The notes under the pieces: generated by a model
Database searches by the model: none
Seen by the model: the letters and a program-made list of their open reading frames with translations, nothing else
Told to the model about the DNA's origin: nothing
Source: Candidatus Pyrohabitans jungbluthii
GTDB taxonomy: Archaea > Hydrothermarchaeota > Hydrothermarchaeia > Hydrothermarchaeales > BMS3B
DNA: 64,000 nt
Direction of reading: 5' to 3'
NCBI GenBank assembly: GCA_002010065.2
Contig: MTMD02000014.1
Location: forward strand, 127,167-191,166
Shown: piece by piece, positions 36,025 to 43,954 of the stretch
How the letters are laid out: each line of letters begins with the position of its first letter
Numbering within the stretch: the first letter of the stretch is position 1
Translations under genes and position numbers: made by a program

Positions 36025-36971
36025 AGCCTGTCTATCTCCATCAACCTTATCTGCTCTCTCAGCTTCTCGTTCTGGGTCTTTAGCTCCTCAACCTCTTCGC
36101 GCAGAGATTTTATAAGCTCCTCCTTGTCCTCTATCACCTTCTGCACTGTTTCCTTGGTCTTCTCCTTAAGTTCCTTTATCCTCCGCTCGTACCTCTCTAT
36201 CTCAGCCTTCATCTCAGCCCTGAGCTTGCTAACCTCAGCTTCCTTCTCCCTCTCAGCCTCCTTCCTGAGAACCTCGATTTCCTCCTCATGCTTCTTCTCC
36301 ATCGCCTTCATCTTGTCTTCCAGTGACTTAATTTTGAGCTCATACTCGTGCCGCAGGGTCTCAATCGCCTTCTGGTGTTCCAGTGCCTGGTCGTCGATGC
36401 TCTTTTCCAGCTCCAGAATCTTCTGCTCATACTCCTTTCTGAGGGCATTTTTGTCCTTCTCAGCTCTGAGCAGCGCCTCCTGCACTTCCTTGTCCTTTTC
36501 CTTCAGCTTAACCTCAAACTCCACCTTCTGCGCCTGCATCTCCTCTATGTACTTCTCCTCAAGCTCCTTTCGCTCCTGCTCCAGTTCGCCTATCCTCCGC
36601 CTAAGAAGCTCTATCTCATCCTTCAGGGCATTAACCTTGAGAAGCTCCTTCTCGCTCGACTTGAGCTTCTCCTTCACCTCCGCCTCTCTGGCAGCGCGCT
36701 CCTTTTTCTCCATCTCCAGCGCTTCTCTGACTTTGGCAAGCTCCGCCTCCAGAGCGCGCTTCTCCTCTTCCAGGGCTTCAACCTGCTTTAAGAGCTTCAC
36801 CTTCTCGGCTTCAGACTTTTCAAGGGCTTCAATCTTCTCCTCCTTCTTAGAACCACCGCGACGTTTGTACAGAATGGCTAAAGTAAAAACAGCAACCGCA
36901 GAGGCGGCGAGGTATGTAGCGTTGGGGAGAATCACATCTTCCAAAGCGAAGCTCAGGTCGGTGAAATCCAT
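36021..36971 (-). CDS. Membrane-anchored coiled-coil protein A
   Basis: A 316-residue protein. A short N-terminal segment is followed by one membrane helix (about 18-36, ATYLAASAVAVFTLAIL), a basic stop-transfer (YKRRGGSKK), and then almost 270 residues of unbroken coiled coil rich in Lys and Glu. It is the first gene of the operon. Such anchors are seen in scaffold, chromosome-segregation or filament roles, but low-complexity coils give no reliable homology. Its start is 43 bp from the end of a small membrane-protein gene. Confidence 0.75.
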   Translation of the reverse strand: MDFTDLSFALEDVILPNATYLAASAVAVFTLAILYKRRGGSKKEEKIEALEKSEAEKVKLLKQVEALEEEKRALEAELAKVREALEMEKKERAAREAEVKEKLKSSEKELLKVNALKDEIELLRRRIGELEQERKELEEKYIEEMQAQKVEFEVKLKEKDKEVQEALLRAEKDKNALRKEYEQKILELEKSIDDQALEHQKAIETLRHEYELKIKSLEDKMKAMEKKHEEEIEVLRKEAEREKEAEVSKLRAEMKAEIERYERRIKELKEKTKETVQKVIEDKEELIKSLREEVEELKTQNEKLREQIRLMEIDRL

Positions 36972-37013
36972 GAGTTATGAATAAAGGGTATGCATAAATA
37001 AACCTTTCCGAAG

Positions 37014-37169
37014 TCACTTATCGAGTATTGACTTTCTTGTGTGTCTCCTTCTGGCGACGCTTTTCATGGACCTCTTCCTTTTAATAATAAAAAGAGCCAA
37101 AAAGAAAGCAGATATATCGAGAATAAGCAGTCCCAGAGCAAATCTGATAGGGATGTCAGCGATGTTCAT
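37014..37169 (-). CDS. Small single-span membrane protein
   Basis: A 51-residue protein: a hydrophobic span (about 8-27, RFALGLLILDISAFFLALFI), then a very basic tail (KRKRSMKSVARRRHTRKS). The ATG comes 1 bp after the stop of the HTH-CBS gene (TAACATG) with GAGGGG before it, which indicates translational coupling. It lies upstream of the coiled-coil operon on the same strand. No family is recognised; its tail suits nucleic-acid or acidic-protein binding at the membrane. Confidence 0.6.
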   Translation of the reverse strand: MNIADIPIRFALGLLILDISAFFLALFIIKRKRSMKSVARRRHTRKSILDK

Positions 37170-37170
37170 G

Positions 37171-37737
37171 TTACCCCTCCATAAGCCTAAGAAGGTCTGC
37201 CTTGGTCACTATCCCTTTAACCCTGCCCTTTTCCACAACAAGCACAGCACGGTTGCTCTCTATGAGCTTTGATACCACCTTTACGTCTGTATCCTTGCTT
37301 ACCGTGGGAAATCCTTCGCCCATCACCTCGGCAACACGCTTCACCCTTATTTTGGAGGGGTCATCAAAATCCAGAGCTTTAAGCACTTGGTCCTCGGTGA
37401 TGCTGCCCACTTGCACGTCTTTCTCAAGCACCGGAAGCTGGGAGATGCCGTGCCTCTCCATTAAACGCGATGCCTCGCCGAGAGTATCGGCAGGCGACAC
37501 GTGGATAACGGGGGATTTCATTATCTTCTCTACAGGAACCTTCACCTTTACGTCCTTCTCATTAAGGGCGTTAACTATCTTCTTCAACGTTGAGAGCCTG
37601 GGGTCTATGTCACCGGCCTCTATCCTCGCGATGAGCGATTGACTTACCCCCGCCTTCTCTGCAAGCTGCGTCTGTGTTAGCCCTAAGCGTTTACGGCACC
37701 TTTTTAAATCCTCGGGCGTTGGCAGGTCGAACATCAA
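37171..37737 (-). CDS. XRE-family HTH regulator with two CBS domains
   Basis: A 188-residue protein. The Cro/XRE helix-turn-helix (KRLGLTQTQLAEKAGVSQSL, then IARIEAGDIDPRLSTLKKIV) covers residues 15-62. Two CBS domains follow (about 70-125 and 135-188; DTLGEASRLMERHGISQLPV and VKVVSKLIESNRAVLVVEKG). It probably couples adenylate or SAM status to transcription, as in related archaeal proteins. Its start is ambiguous between adjacent Met codons 1 and 2. The small membrane gene follows immediately. Confidence 0.9.
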   Translation of the reverse strand: MMFDLPTPEDLKRCRKRLGLTQTQLAEKAGVSQSLIARIEAGDIDPRLSTLKKIVNALNEKDVKVKVPVEKIMKSPVIHVSPADTLGEASRLMERHGISQLPVLEKDVQVGSITEDQVLKALDFDDPSKIRVKRVAEVMGEGFPTVSKDTDVKVVSKLIESNRAVLVVEKGRVKGIVTKADLLRLMEG

Positions 37738-37772
37738 AGAAGTCTTTATTACTTTTGTTAATAAACTTTATG

Positions 37773-38255
37773 TTACTCCGCAGCGATGAGGGCTATCCTT
37801 TCTTTAATAAGCTCCTTGAGCACATGCACGCGGCTCTCAAAGCTCGCCCCCGCTAAGGTTTGAATCTCTGCCTCGGTGATGCCGTAGATTTCCTTAAGGC
37901 GCTTATATTTCTCCTCTGTTACTTCGAGAACCTCCTCGCAGACGCGGCAGGAGTATCGCTCTAGGAAATCCTTAGGCACCTCCTCAGCTATGGCAATCAC
38001 CTCCCGCGAATCTCCGATTCCAAGCCTCTCGAGGGCAACCTTTATCTGCCTAGTTGCGGAGGCGCGCACCAGTACCTCTATCAGAAAATCGCTGGAGATG
38101 TTTTCCCTCCTCTCGAATGCCTTCTTTGCCTGCTCCACCGCAAATTCAAGATGTTCTCTGCCGGCGAGGCAGCGCGCATCAAGCAGCTGTATTTTATACC
38201 TCTTAAGAGCCTCCACGTCAGGGGCTTTGTCGCACAGCAGAGGGAGTATCTCCAT
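37773..38255 (-). CDS. cgi121: KEOPS complex subunit Cgi121
   Basis: A 160-residue protein resembling archaeal Cgi121: YKIQLLDARCLAGREHLEFA, then FLIEVLVRASATRQIKVALE (residues near 60-80), and ALERLGIGDSREVIAIAEE. Cgi121 binds Bud32 and the tRNA CCA end in the KEOPS complex that makes t6A37 in tRNA. No other KEOPS gene is adjacent. It sits 35 bp downstream of the AAA ATPase gene on the same strand. Confidence 0.8.
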   Translation of the reverse strand: MEILPLLCDKAPDVEALKRYKIQLLDARCLAGREHLEFAVEQAKKAFERRENISSDFLIEVLVRASATRQIKVALERLGIGDSREVIAIAEEVPKDFLERYSCRVCEEVLEVTEEKYKRLKEIYGITEAEIQTLAGASFESRVHVLKELIKERIALIAAE

Positions 38256-38290
38256 GAGGAGGAGATTGGGAAGATAGGATAAAAAGGTTG

Positions 38291-39310
38291 CTACACGTAC
38301 AACTCCTTAGGCTCTGGTATCGCGGGTATGCGCTTCAGCGCGTACTCAAGGTGCTCCCTCTTAATCATTGGCGAGTCTTCCAGAATAGCGCGGTGGAGCG
38401 CAACCTTCAGAAGCTTGTCCTTGATATCTCGCCCCGAGAAGTTGTGGGTGCGCTTCGCATATTCCCTGAGGTCAACCTCCACTGGTAGCGGGAGCTTAGC
38501 TGCGTAGTGTTTGAGTATCTCGTACCTCTCCTTCTCTGTGGGAAGCTGGAAGGCTATTTCTTCCTCGAAGCGGCTTCGCAGCGCGCGGTCGAGGAGCGCG
38601 GGGTTGTTGGTCGCCGCTATCGTCACGACGCCTAGGTTCTCGTGGATGCCCTCAAGCTCGGTGAGCAGCGCATTTACCACCTCGCTCACATCACCGCGAA
38701 TGCTCTGGTAGCTCCTGTCTAAACCTATGGCGTCAAGCTCGTCGATGAAGATCACGCTCGGGGCGCTCTCCTTGGCTGCAAGGTAAAGCTCGTGGATGCG
38801 CTTGCTCCCGTCGCCCACGTACTCGCCTATCAAATCTGTGGCGCGTATCAGGAAGAGCCTTGCAGAGGTTTCATTTGCCAGAGCCTTGGCGGTCATGGTC
38901 TTGCCTGTACCTGGTGGACCATAGAAGAGCACATTCTTCGGAGCCCACTCACCAAAACGCTTGGGCTCGCGGAGGTACTTCATTATAATCCTGCACTTCC
39001 GCTTTACATCTTCGTGACCAATTATGTCGCTGAAGGTAACCTTTGCCACAGGCTTCTTTTCTGGCTCCGGCTTCTCAACGTAGATTCGAGTATCCTCGGT
39101 TATTGTGACCTCTCCGCGGGGCAGAACTTTCACTACTTCGAATGCGAAGTCTGGTATTAAACGCTGGTCGAAGAGTATGTCGCCCTTCGCCACCGTCGCG
39201 CCCAACCACTGCTCCTTTGCGTAAATCTCAAAAAGCTTCTCATCGGCTATGCTCAGCGGCGATGTGCGAGAGACGTCGCGCAGGGGGTAGCCCCGCGGCT
39301 TTAGGCGCAC
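38291..39310 (-). CDS. Cdc48/proteasome-type AAA ATPase (5' end frameshifted)
   Basis: A 339-residue open frame with a complete AAA module: GHEDVKRKCRIIMKYLREPK, Walker A GPPGTGKT, Walker B VIFIDELDAIG, and the second region of homology with arginine fingers (ATNNPALLDRALRSRFEEEI). The frame is only open from a GTG at 39310, with no ribosome site, but the same frame codes credibly further upstream (QTFLDEWIAVKVREKEKRE, to about 39405). A second frame from TTG 39459 gives IDINLGSEDVKLSEAEIY before a stop at 39388. A -1 shift would join them. The substrate is unknown. Confidence 0.8.
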   Translation of the reverse strand: MRLKPRGYPLRDVSRTSPLSIADEKLFEIYAKEQWLGATVAKGDILFDQRLIPDFAFEVVKVLPRGEVTITEDTRIYVEKPEPEKKPVAKVTFSDIIGHEDVKRKCRIIMKYLREPKRFGEWAPKNVLFYGPPGTGKTMTAKALANETSARLFLIRATDLIGEYVGDGSKRIHELYLAAKESAPSVIFIDELDAIGLDRSYQSIRGDVSEVVNALLTELEGIHENLGVVTIAATNNPALLDRALRSRFEEEIAFQLPTEKERYEILKHYAAKLPLPVEVDLREYAKRTHNFSGRDIKDKLLKVALHRAILEDSPMIKREHLEYALKRIPAIPEPKELYV

Positions 39311-39387
39311 GTAACGTGCAGGTCTTGCCTCTTGAGGTTCCCTCTCCCTCTTTTCCTTCTCTCGTACCTTGACCGCAATCCACTCAT

Positions 39388-39459
39388 CTAGGAAGGTCTG
39401 TATATCTCTGCCTCCGATAGCTTTACATCCTCGCTGCCAAGATTAATGTCTATAATCAA
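39388..39459 (-). pseudogene. Displaced 5' exon-like fragment of the AAA ATPase
   Basis: The reading frame TTG ATT ATA GAC ... TAG gives 23 residues (I-D-I-N-L-G-S-E-D-V-K-L-S-E-A-E-I-Y and four more), which fits as the missing N terminus of the AAA ATPase. It ends at 39388, while the ATPase frame overlaps it one base out of phase. The cause may be a sequencing deletion, a real mutation, or recoding. Confidence 0.45.
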
Positions 39460-39477
39460 ATTTGATATGGTGGTAGT

Positions 39478-39990
39478 TTGGGAGTACCCTCTCCAGCAAA
39501 GCTGTTCGTGGCTGCGATGTTCAGAGAAGAGAGAGCTCTCGAGAGAGCGATTGGAGAGCTGGAGGCCGCCTTTGGCACAATTGATTTAAAAAGCGAGACC
39601 TTCGAGTTCAACTTCACCCGCTACTACGAGGCGGAGTTTGGAAGCCACCTCAAAAAGCTCTTTCTCGGCTTTGAGGAGCTTGTGGAGAGGGATAAGCTCG
39701 TTGAGATGAAGCTTAAATGCCTTGAGATTGAGAGGGCGCTTTCAGTGGAGCAAAAGAGAAGGGTGAACTTGGACCCGGGCTACGTTACGCTGGGCAGCGT
39801 TGTGCTCTCCACCACAAAGGAGCGCGCTCACAGGATCTACCTTGGGAGCGGTGTTTTTGCCGAGATTACGCTGATATACGTAAAGGGGAGGTACCAGCCT
39901 CTGCCCTGGAGCTATGCCGACTACTGCACCGAAATTGCACAGAAATTCTTCCTGGCAGCGAGGGATAAGCTCAGAGGAATTTCTCCCTAA
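39478..39990 (+). CDS. DUF4416 protein
   Basis: A 170-residue protein of DUF4416 type: PSPAKLFVAAMFREERALER at the N terminus, FEFNFTRYYEAEFGSHLKKL in the middle, and NLDPGYVTLGSVVLSTTKER plus HRIYLGSGVFAEITLIYVKG near the end. The family occurs in thermophilic bacteria and archaea and lacks an assigned function. The start is TTG at 39478. It diverges from the AAA ATPase with about 18 bp between the possible starts. The 270 bp that follow (39991-40261) hold only AT-rich DNA with no convincing gene. Confidence 0.8.
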   Translation: MGVPSPAKLFVAAMFREERALERAIGELEAAFGTIDLKSETFEFNFTRYYEAEFGSHLKKLFLGFEELVERDKLVEMKLKCLEIERALSVEQKRRVNLDPGYVTLGSVVLSTTKERAHRIYLGSGVFAEITLIYVKGRYQPLPWSYADYCTEIAQKFFLAARDKLRGISP

Positions 39991-40261
39991 ATTTATAATT
40001 TATTTTTCGATTAAAGTTTTAGACTATACAAAATAATGTTTATTTGCCTGCACAGTTTTAGGTGAAATTTAAAAAAGCCAATTTGGTGTATTCATTTTGG
40101 CGATTGATGCATCCAGTGAGGATTAAATGGAGAGAAGAACAGGGACAGAGCTTGCTTCTCAGGCAGGATTCGGTAATTTTTTATTGTGTTAGGAGATATT
40201 ATTTGAAATAAATTTCAATAGCCCTGGAGATTATTGAAGCCCCCTTCAAGAAGATGGTACC

Positions 40262-40978
40262 ATGGGTCCAAGAAGTTTTGTATTTAACGCTGTGATTCTG
40301 CTTCTTCTTATGGGGTTAGCTGTCCATGTCATCCATCTCGAGAAAAAGCTTGAGGAGAGAGAAAAACTGCTTGAAGCTGAGAAAGACGCTTTAATGAAGT
40401 ACAAGCGCGATGTAGAGAAGCTAAAATTCCAGAAAACCCAACTTCTCAATGAAATACGCTTTGTTGACTATACAATAAACTCTGTGAATTTGATGGAAAT
40501 TCCCTCGCATCTCAAGCCAGAGGCGGCGAAGGTAAGGGCAATTGCGGTGCAGCTGCGTTCGCCAGAGGCTGCCTACTACTTCGTAAGGGACGAGATAGCC
40601 TATGACCCCTTCACAAATTCATCAAAAAATGCGGAGGAGGTCTTGGAGGCGAGGGTGGGTAACTGCATAGAGAAGGCAAGCCTTCTTGCTTCCATATTGA
40701 GGGCGCAGGGTATACCTAAGGAGCATGTGTATGTCGCTTTGGGAACGGTGTATGAAGATGGATACCACCCAGACATTCCACCGGAGAACCACGCCTGGGT
40801 GGAGCTTTACTACAACGGCGAATGGTATGTTCTCGACGCTACTCCCTATCTGGGTAACTTCTCCCCATGGCAGTGGAGGCGGGAGGACTACTACAGGCAG
40901 CACAGGGCTGAGAGCTATTTTATCTATAATGACCGCTATACAAAGCTTCTAGTTAAGGTTGATCCTGACAATCCCTGA
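40262..40978 (+). CDS. Membrane-anchored transglutaminase-like protein
   Basis: A 238-residue protein with an N-terminal membrane helix (about 6-25), a coiled-coil stretch (27-65) and a transglutaminase-like cysteine-protease-fold domain. The triad is visible: Cys in RVGNCIEKASLLASIL, His in ENHAWVELYY and Asp in YVLDATPYLG. The catalytic domain lies probably outside the cell. It precedes a histidine kinase gene by about 55 bp. Such domains can be proteases or peptide hydrolases; the substrate is unknown. Confidence 0.85.
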   Translation: MGPRSFVFNAVILLLLMGLAVHVIHLEKKLEEREKLLEAEKDALMKYKRDVEKLKFQKTQLLNEIRFVDYTINSVNLMEIPSHLKPEAAKVRAIAVQLRSPEAAYYFVRDEIAYDPFTNSSKNAEEVLEARVGNCIEKASLLASILRAQGIPKEHVYVALGTVYEDGYHPDIPPENHAWVELYYNGEWYVLDATPYLGNFSPWQWRREDYYRQHRAESYFIYNDRYTKLLVKVDPDNP

Positions 40979-41033
40979 AAATTTAAAAATCTTTTAGTAA
41001 TTTTTGGAGAGGGCTGGATTTCGTGAGTATACG

Positions 41034-42341
41034 ATGGGTGTTGTGGAGACGCTTAGAAAATACATTCTCGGAATAACAATCTCTCTATTTGGAATAACCG
41101 TCTCCGCTGGCTACTATGGTTACGAGTATCTTATATATGGGCAAGAAGAATTTTACTTCCACCTTGTTGAAGACCTCTACGAGCATGTTGCAATAACAGT
41201 CCTCTCCCTGCTGTTCCCCTTTGTGGGTTTCATAGTTGAGCGCTCTATAGAGGAGCGGCGGCGCTTCGAGGCCGCGCTGAGGGAGCAGAGCGAGTTTGTT
41301 TCCAGCATTCTCAACACTGTAGACCTTGCCATAAGCACTTCAACCACCGAGGGGTACATCCTCTCATGCAACCGGAGTGCTGAGCAGATGTTTGGCTACA
41401 CTGAGGCAGAGCTAATTGGAAGTCACATTAAGACCCTTTTTGAGGACATCTCAGAGGCGGAGAGGATATTAAATAGAGTGGTGAAAGAGGGAAGGTTTGA
41501 CGGGGAAGCCACGCTTAAGCGTAGCAACGGGGAAACTTTCCCTGCATACCTGAGCATGAGGCAGATTTTGGACGCCAGAGGCGAAGCTAGAGCGCTCATA
41601 GGTGTTGCGAGAGACATAACCTCCGAAAAGGAGAAGGAGAGGCTTGAGAAGCAGATTTTTGAGGCTGAGAAGCTCGCATCTATAGGTCAGCTTGCCGCAG
41701 GCGTTGCGCATGAGATTAACAACCCGCTTACAAGTGTGAGCTTAATTACAGAGCAGCTTCTGCGTGAGGTCGAGGATGAGAAGGTGCTGAGGAAGCTAAG
41801 GATTATAGAGAGACAGGTGGAGGGGGCAGCGAAGATTGCCAGAAGCCTTCTGAACTTTGCGAGGCAGATAACGCCTGAGATAGGGGATGTTGATATTAAC
41901 AACCTTCTTACACGAGTGCTTGAAGAGCTTAGCTTCCACATGGGGAACATCACCCTCAAAAAGGACTTTGGAGAACTGCCCCTGATTAAGGGTGATGAGC
42001 TTCAGCTTAAGCAGGCTTTTGCAAATGTTATACTCAACGCCATCCAGGCGATAGACGATGAAGGGGAAATAGCAGTTAGCACGAGGGCGAAGGATGGTGC
42101 AGTTGAGATAAAAATCAGCGACACGGGTAGGGGGATTCCAAAGGAGCACCTCTCTAGGATATTTGAGCCATTCTTCACCACAAAGGAGCTGGGCAAGGGC
42201 ACGGGCCTGGGTTTAGCTATAGTTCATGGGGTTATTGAGAGGCATGGCGGTAAGATAGAGGTGGAAAGTGAACTCGGCAAGGGTACGAGCTTCACAATAA
42301 CACTTCCTGTGGCGCCTGATTTTGGGCTGGATAGAAAATAA
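41034..42341 (+). CDS. PAS sensor histidine kinase
   Basis: A 435-residue kinase. Two N-terminal membrane helices (about 10-30 and 55-75), a PAS domain (about 95-200; [37 protein letters not shown]), HisKA with the phospho-acceptor His 226 ([14 protein letters not shown]), and an HATPase domain ([45 protein letters not shown]). It is NtrB-like. ATG 41034 is chosen over a TTG at 41004. The following response regulator is its likely partner. Confidence 0.92.
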   Translation: MGVVETLRKYILGITISLFGITVSAGYYGYEYLIYGQEEFYFHLVEDLYEHVAITVLSLLFPFVGFIVERSIEERRRFEAALREQSEFVSSILNTVDLAISTSTTEGYILSCNRSAEQMFGYTEAELIGSHIKTLFEDISEAERILNRVVKEGRFDGEATLKRSNGETFPAYLSMRQILDARGEARALIGVARDITSEKEKERLEKQIFEAEKLASIGQLAAGVAHEINNPLTSVSLITEQLLREVEDEKVLRKLRIIERQVEGAAKIARSLLNFARQITPEIGDVDINNLLTRVLEELSFHMGNITLKKDFGELPLIKGDELQLKQAFANVILNAIQAIDDEGEIAVSTRAKDGAVEIKISDTGRGIPKEHLSRIFEPFFTTKELGKGTGLGLAIVHGVIERHGGKIEVESELGKGTSFTITLPVAPDFGLDRK

Positions 42342-42379
42342 AATATATAAAGAAGCCCCATAGTTTAAAAGGGAAGGTT

Positions 42380-43042
42380 ATGGTGAGAATACTTATCGTG
42401 GACGATGACTCACAGATATGCGAAACCCTGGCGGAGATTCTCGCAGACGAGGGTTTTGAAGTGGAATACGTCCTTTCCGGTGAGAAGGCTCTTCAGAAGA
42501 TTGACAGCGAGCAATACGATGTGGTTATAACCGACCTGCTCATGCCGAAGGCTGATGGGATGGAGATTTTAACCCATGTTAAGCGCGTTAAGCCAAAGAC
42601 GCAGGTTATCATGATTACAGCCTTCGCTACAATAGAGAACGCGGTTGAGGCTATGAAGCGCGGTGCAAGCGACTATATAGCTAAGCCCTTTAAGATAAAC
42701 GAGATACAGTCTTCAATAAAGCGCGTGCTCGAGGAGGCGAAGTTCAAGGAGGAGTTCCTCTCAGCGCCACGGGATGTTGAGGAGGAGCTTGAGATCACGC
42801 TTAAGGTGCTGGCAAATCCCATAAGGAGAAATGCGCTGAAGATAATCGAAGCTGAGGGGAAAGCGTCCTTTAGCAGGATACTTGGCAAGATTAACTTAGA
42901 CGACCCCACGAAGCTAAGCTTTCATCTGCGCCAGCTCAGGGAAGCAGGTCTTGTTGACCAGAATATAAACAAGGAGTACTACATTACCGGTAAAGGGGAG
43001 AGGGCACTGAATATTCTGAGGGAGCTTATGACAGCTCTCTGA
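42380..43042 (+). CDS. Response regulator with winged-helix output
   Basis: A 220-residue protein. An N-terminal receiver (acidic D8-D10, phospho-acceptor D52 in VVITDLLMPKADG, and the AKPF Lys near 101) is joined to an ArsR-like winged helix (about 138-220; ANPIRRNALKIIEAEGKASF, KLSFHLRQLREAGLV). Bacterial receivers usually carry other output types, so this archaeal-style HTH fusion may be an adaptation to the archaeal promoter. It lies 38 bp after the kinase gene. Confidence 0.92.
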   Translation: MVRILIVDDDSQICETLAEILADEGFEVEYVLSGEKALQKIDSEQYDVVITDLLMPKADGMEILTHVKRVKPKTQVIMITAFATIENAVEAMKRGASDYIAKPFKINEIQSSIKRVLEEAKFKEEFLSAPRDVEEELEITLKVLANPIRRNALKIIEAEGKASFSRILGKINLDDPTKLSFHLRQLREAGLVDQNINKEYYITGKGERALNILRELMTAL

Positions 43043-43156
43043 TTTCTGAAAAGGATTTATAAATCTCTTGAGTTATATAAAAAAATTTCAAATAAAATAT
43101 TTATACATGTTAATTAATTAAAATTATATTGAATAAAGAGGGGCTTTTGGAGAGTG

Positions 43157-43309
43157 GTGGCATTGCCTCTTGAGGAAGAGATTCTCAAGCAACTTGCAAG
43201 CAATGATGTCAGGGACATAGAAGAACTGGCTATTAAACTTAAAGTTGAAGAGGAAATTGTGAGGGAAACCCTCAACAGGCTTAAGTCTGCTGGTCTACTG
43301 TTAATATGA
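43157..43309 (+). CDS. Small winged-helix-like protein
   Basis: A 50-residue protein: LEEEILKQLASNDVRDIEEL followed by a second helix pair, KLKVEEEIVRETLNRLKSAG, and the wing start LLLI. This is the minimal winged-helix pattern. It begins at GTG 43157 (or GTG 43154), with TTGGAG just upstream, and ends 12 bp before the next gene. It lies between the two-component system and the spermidine-synthase-like genes, so it may regulate either. Confidence 0.55.
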   Translation: MALPLEEEILKQLASNDVRDIEELAIKLKVEEEIVRETLNRLKSAGLLLI

Positions 43310-43321
43310 GAGGAGAGATTG

Positions 43322-43954
43322 ATGCGGTTTGCATGGGCCATCCTCTTAGGTTTTGCTATATCTAATTTTGCCTCTCTAATTTACGAGGTTGCGTGGAGCA
43401 GGGAACTTACCTACATTTTTGGCACTTCGGTTTATGCGGTGAGTACCATTCTCACATCCTTCATGGCGGGGCTAGCCCTGGGGAGTTACATCTTCGGGAA
43501 ACTTGCTGACCGCTACGAAAATCCGGTAAAGCTCTTTGCCCTGCTCGAGATTGGAATCGGTACCTACGGCGTTGGCACACTGGCGATATTCCCTTTTCTT
43601 CGCTATCCCTTCTTTTTCTTCCACGACCTCTTCGAGGGAACCTTCTTATTTTCTTTATCCAAGTTTTTGCTCTGCTTTTTTGTGCTTCTTCCTCCAACTG
43701 CGCTGATAGGTGGAACCTTTCCCCTAGTAGGAAAAATTTACGCCAGTGGCATTGCCACTCTCGGCAAACGCGTGGGCGTTGTTTATACCGCCGATACCCT
43801 GGGTGCTGCCATGGGCTCATTTCTCACCGGATTTATTTTTCTTCCATATCTCGGGCTTAAGAATACCATATTTGCCGCTGCTGCCATAAACCTGCTCCTG
43901 GGCATAGCGATTTACAACTTTTCATCGCCGAGGGGGGGTGAGGCCGCTGAATAA
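43322..43954 (+). CDS. Membrane half of spermidine-synthase-like protein
   Basis: A 210-residue protein of about six membrane helices with the N-terminal signature of transmembrane spermidine-synthase-like proteins (IYEVAWSRELTYIFGTSVYA, then SFMAGLALGSYIFGKLADR). It lacks the SAM-binding domain. It is clearly related to the first 200 residues of the next gene product (compare GLALGSYLISRVVDR). It overlaps that gene by 17 bp. The pair may form a complex equivalent to the 10-12-helix fused proteins of bacteria. Confidence 0.75.
   Translation: MRFAWAILLGFAISNFASLIYEVAWSRELTYIFGTSVYAVSTILTSFMAGLALGSYIFGKLADRYENPVKLFALLEIGIGTYGVGTLAIFPFLRYPFFFFHDLFEGTFLFSLSKFLLCFFVLLPPTALIGGTFPLVGKIYASGIATLGKRVGVVYTADTLGAAMGSFLTGFIFLPYLGLKNTIFAAAAINLLLGIAIYNFSSPRGGEAAE

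Noticed and set aside
36124-36984. 286-codon plus-strand frame, Ser-rich
   Set aside because: It mirrors the Glu/Lys-rich coiled-coil gene; Ser/Phe low complexity is the usual antisense image of such coils.
39991-40261. Possible small gene or RNA in the 270-bp AT-rich gap
   Set aside because: Only a 22-codon frame and AT-rich promoter-like DNA are present, without a clear structure.
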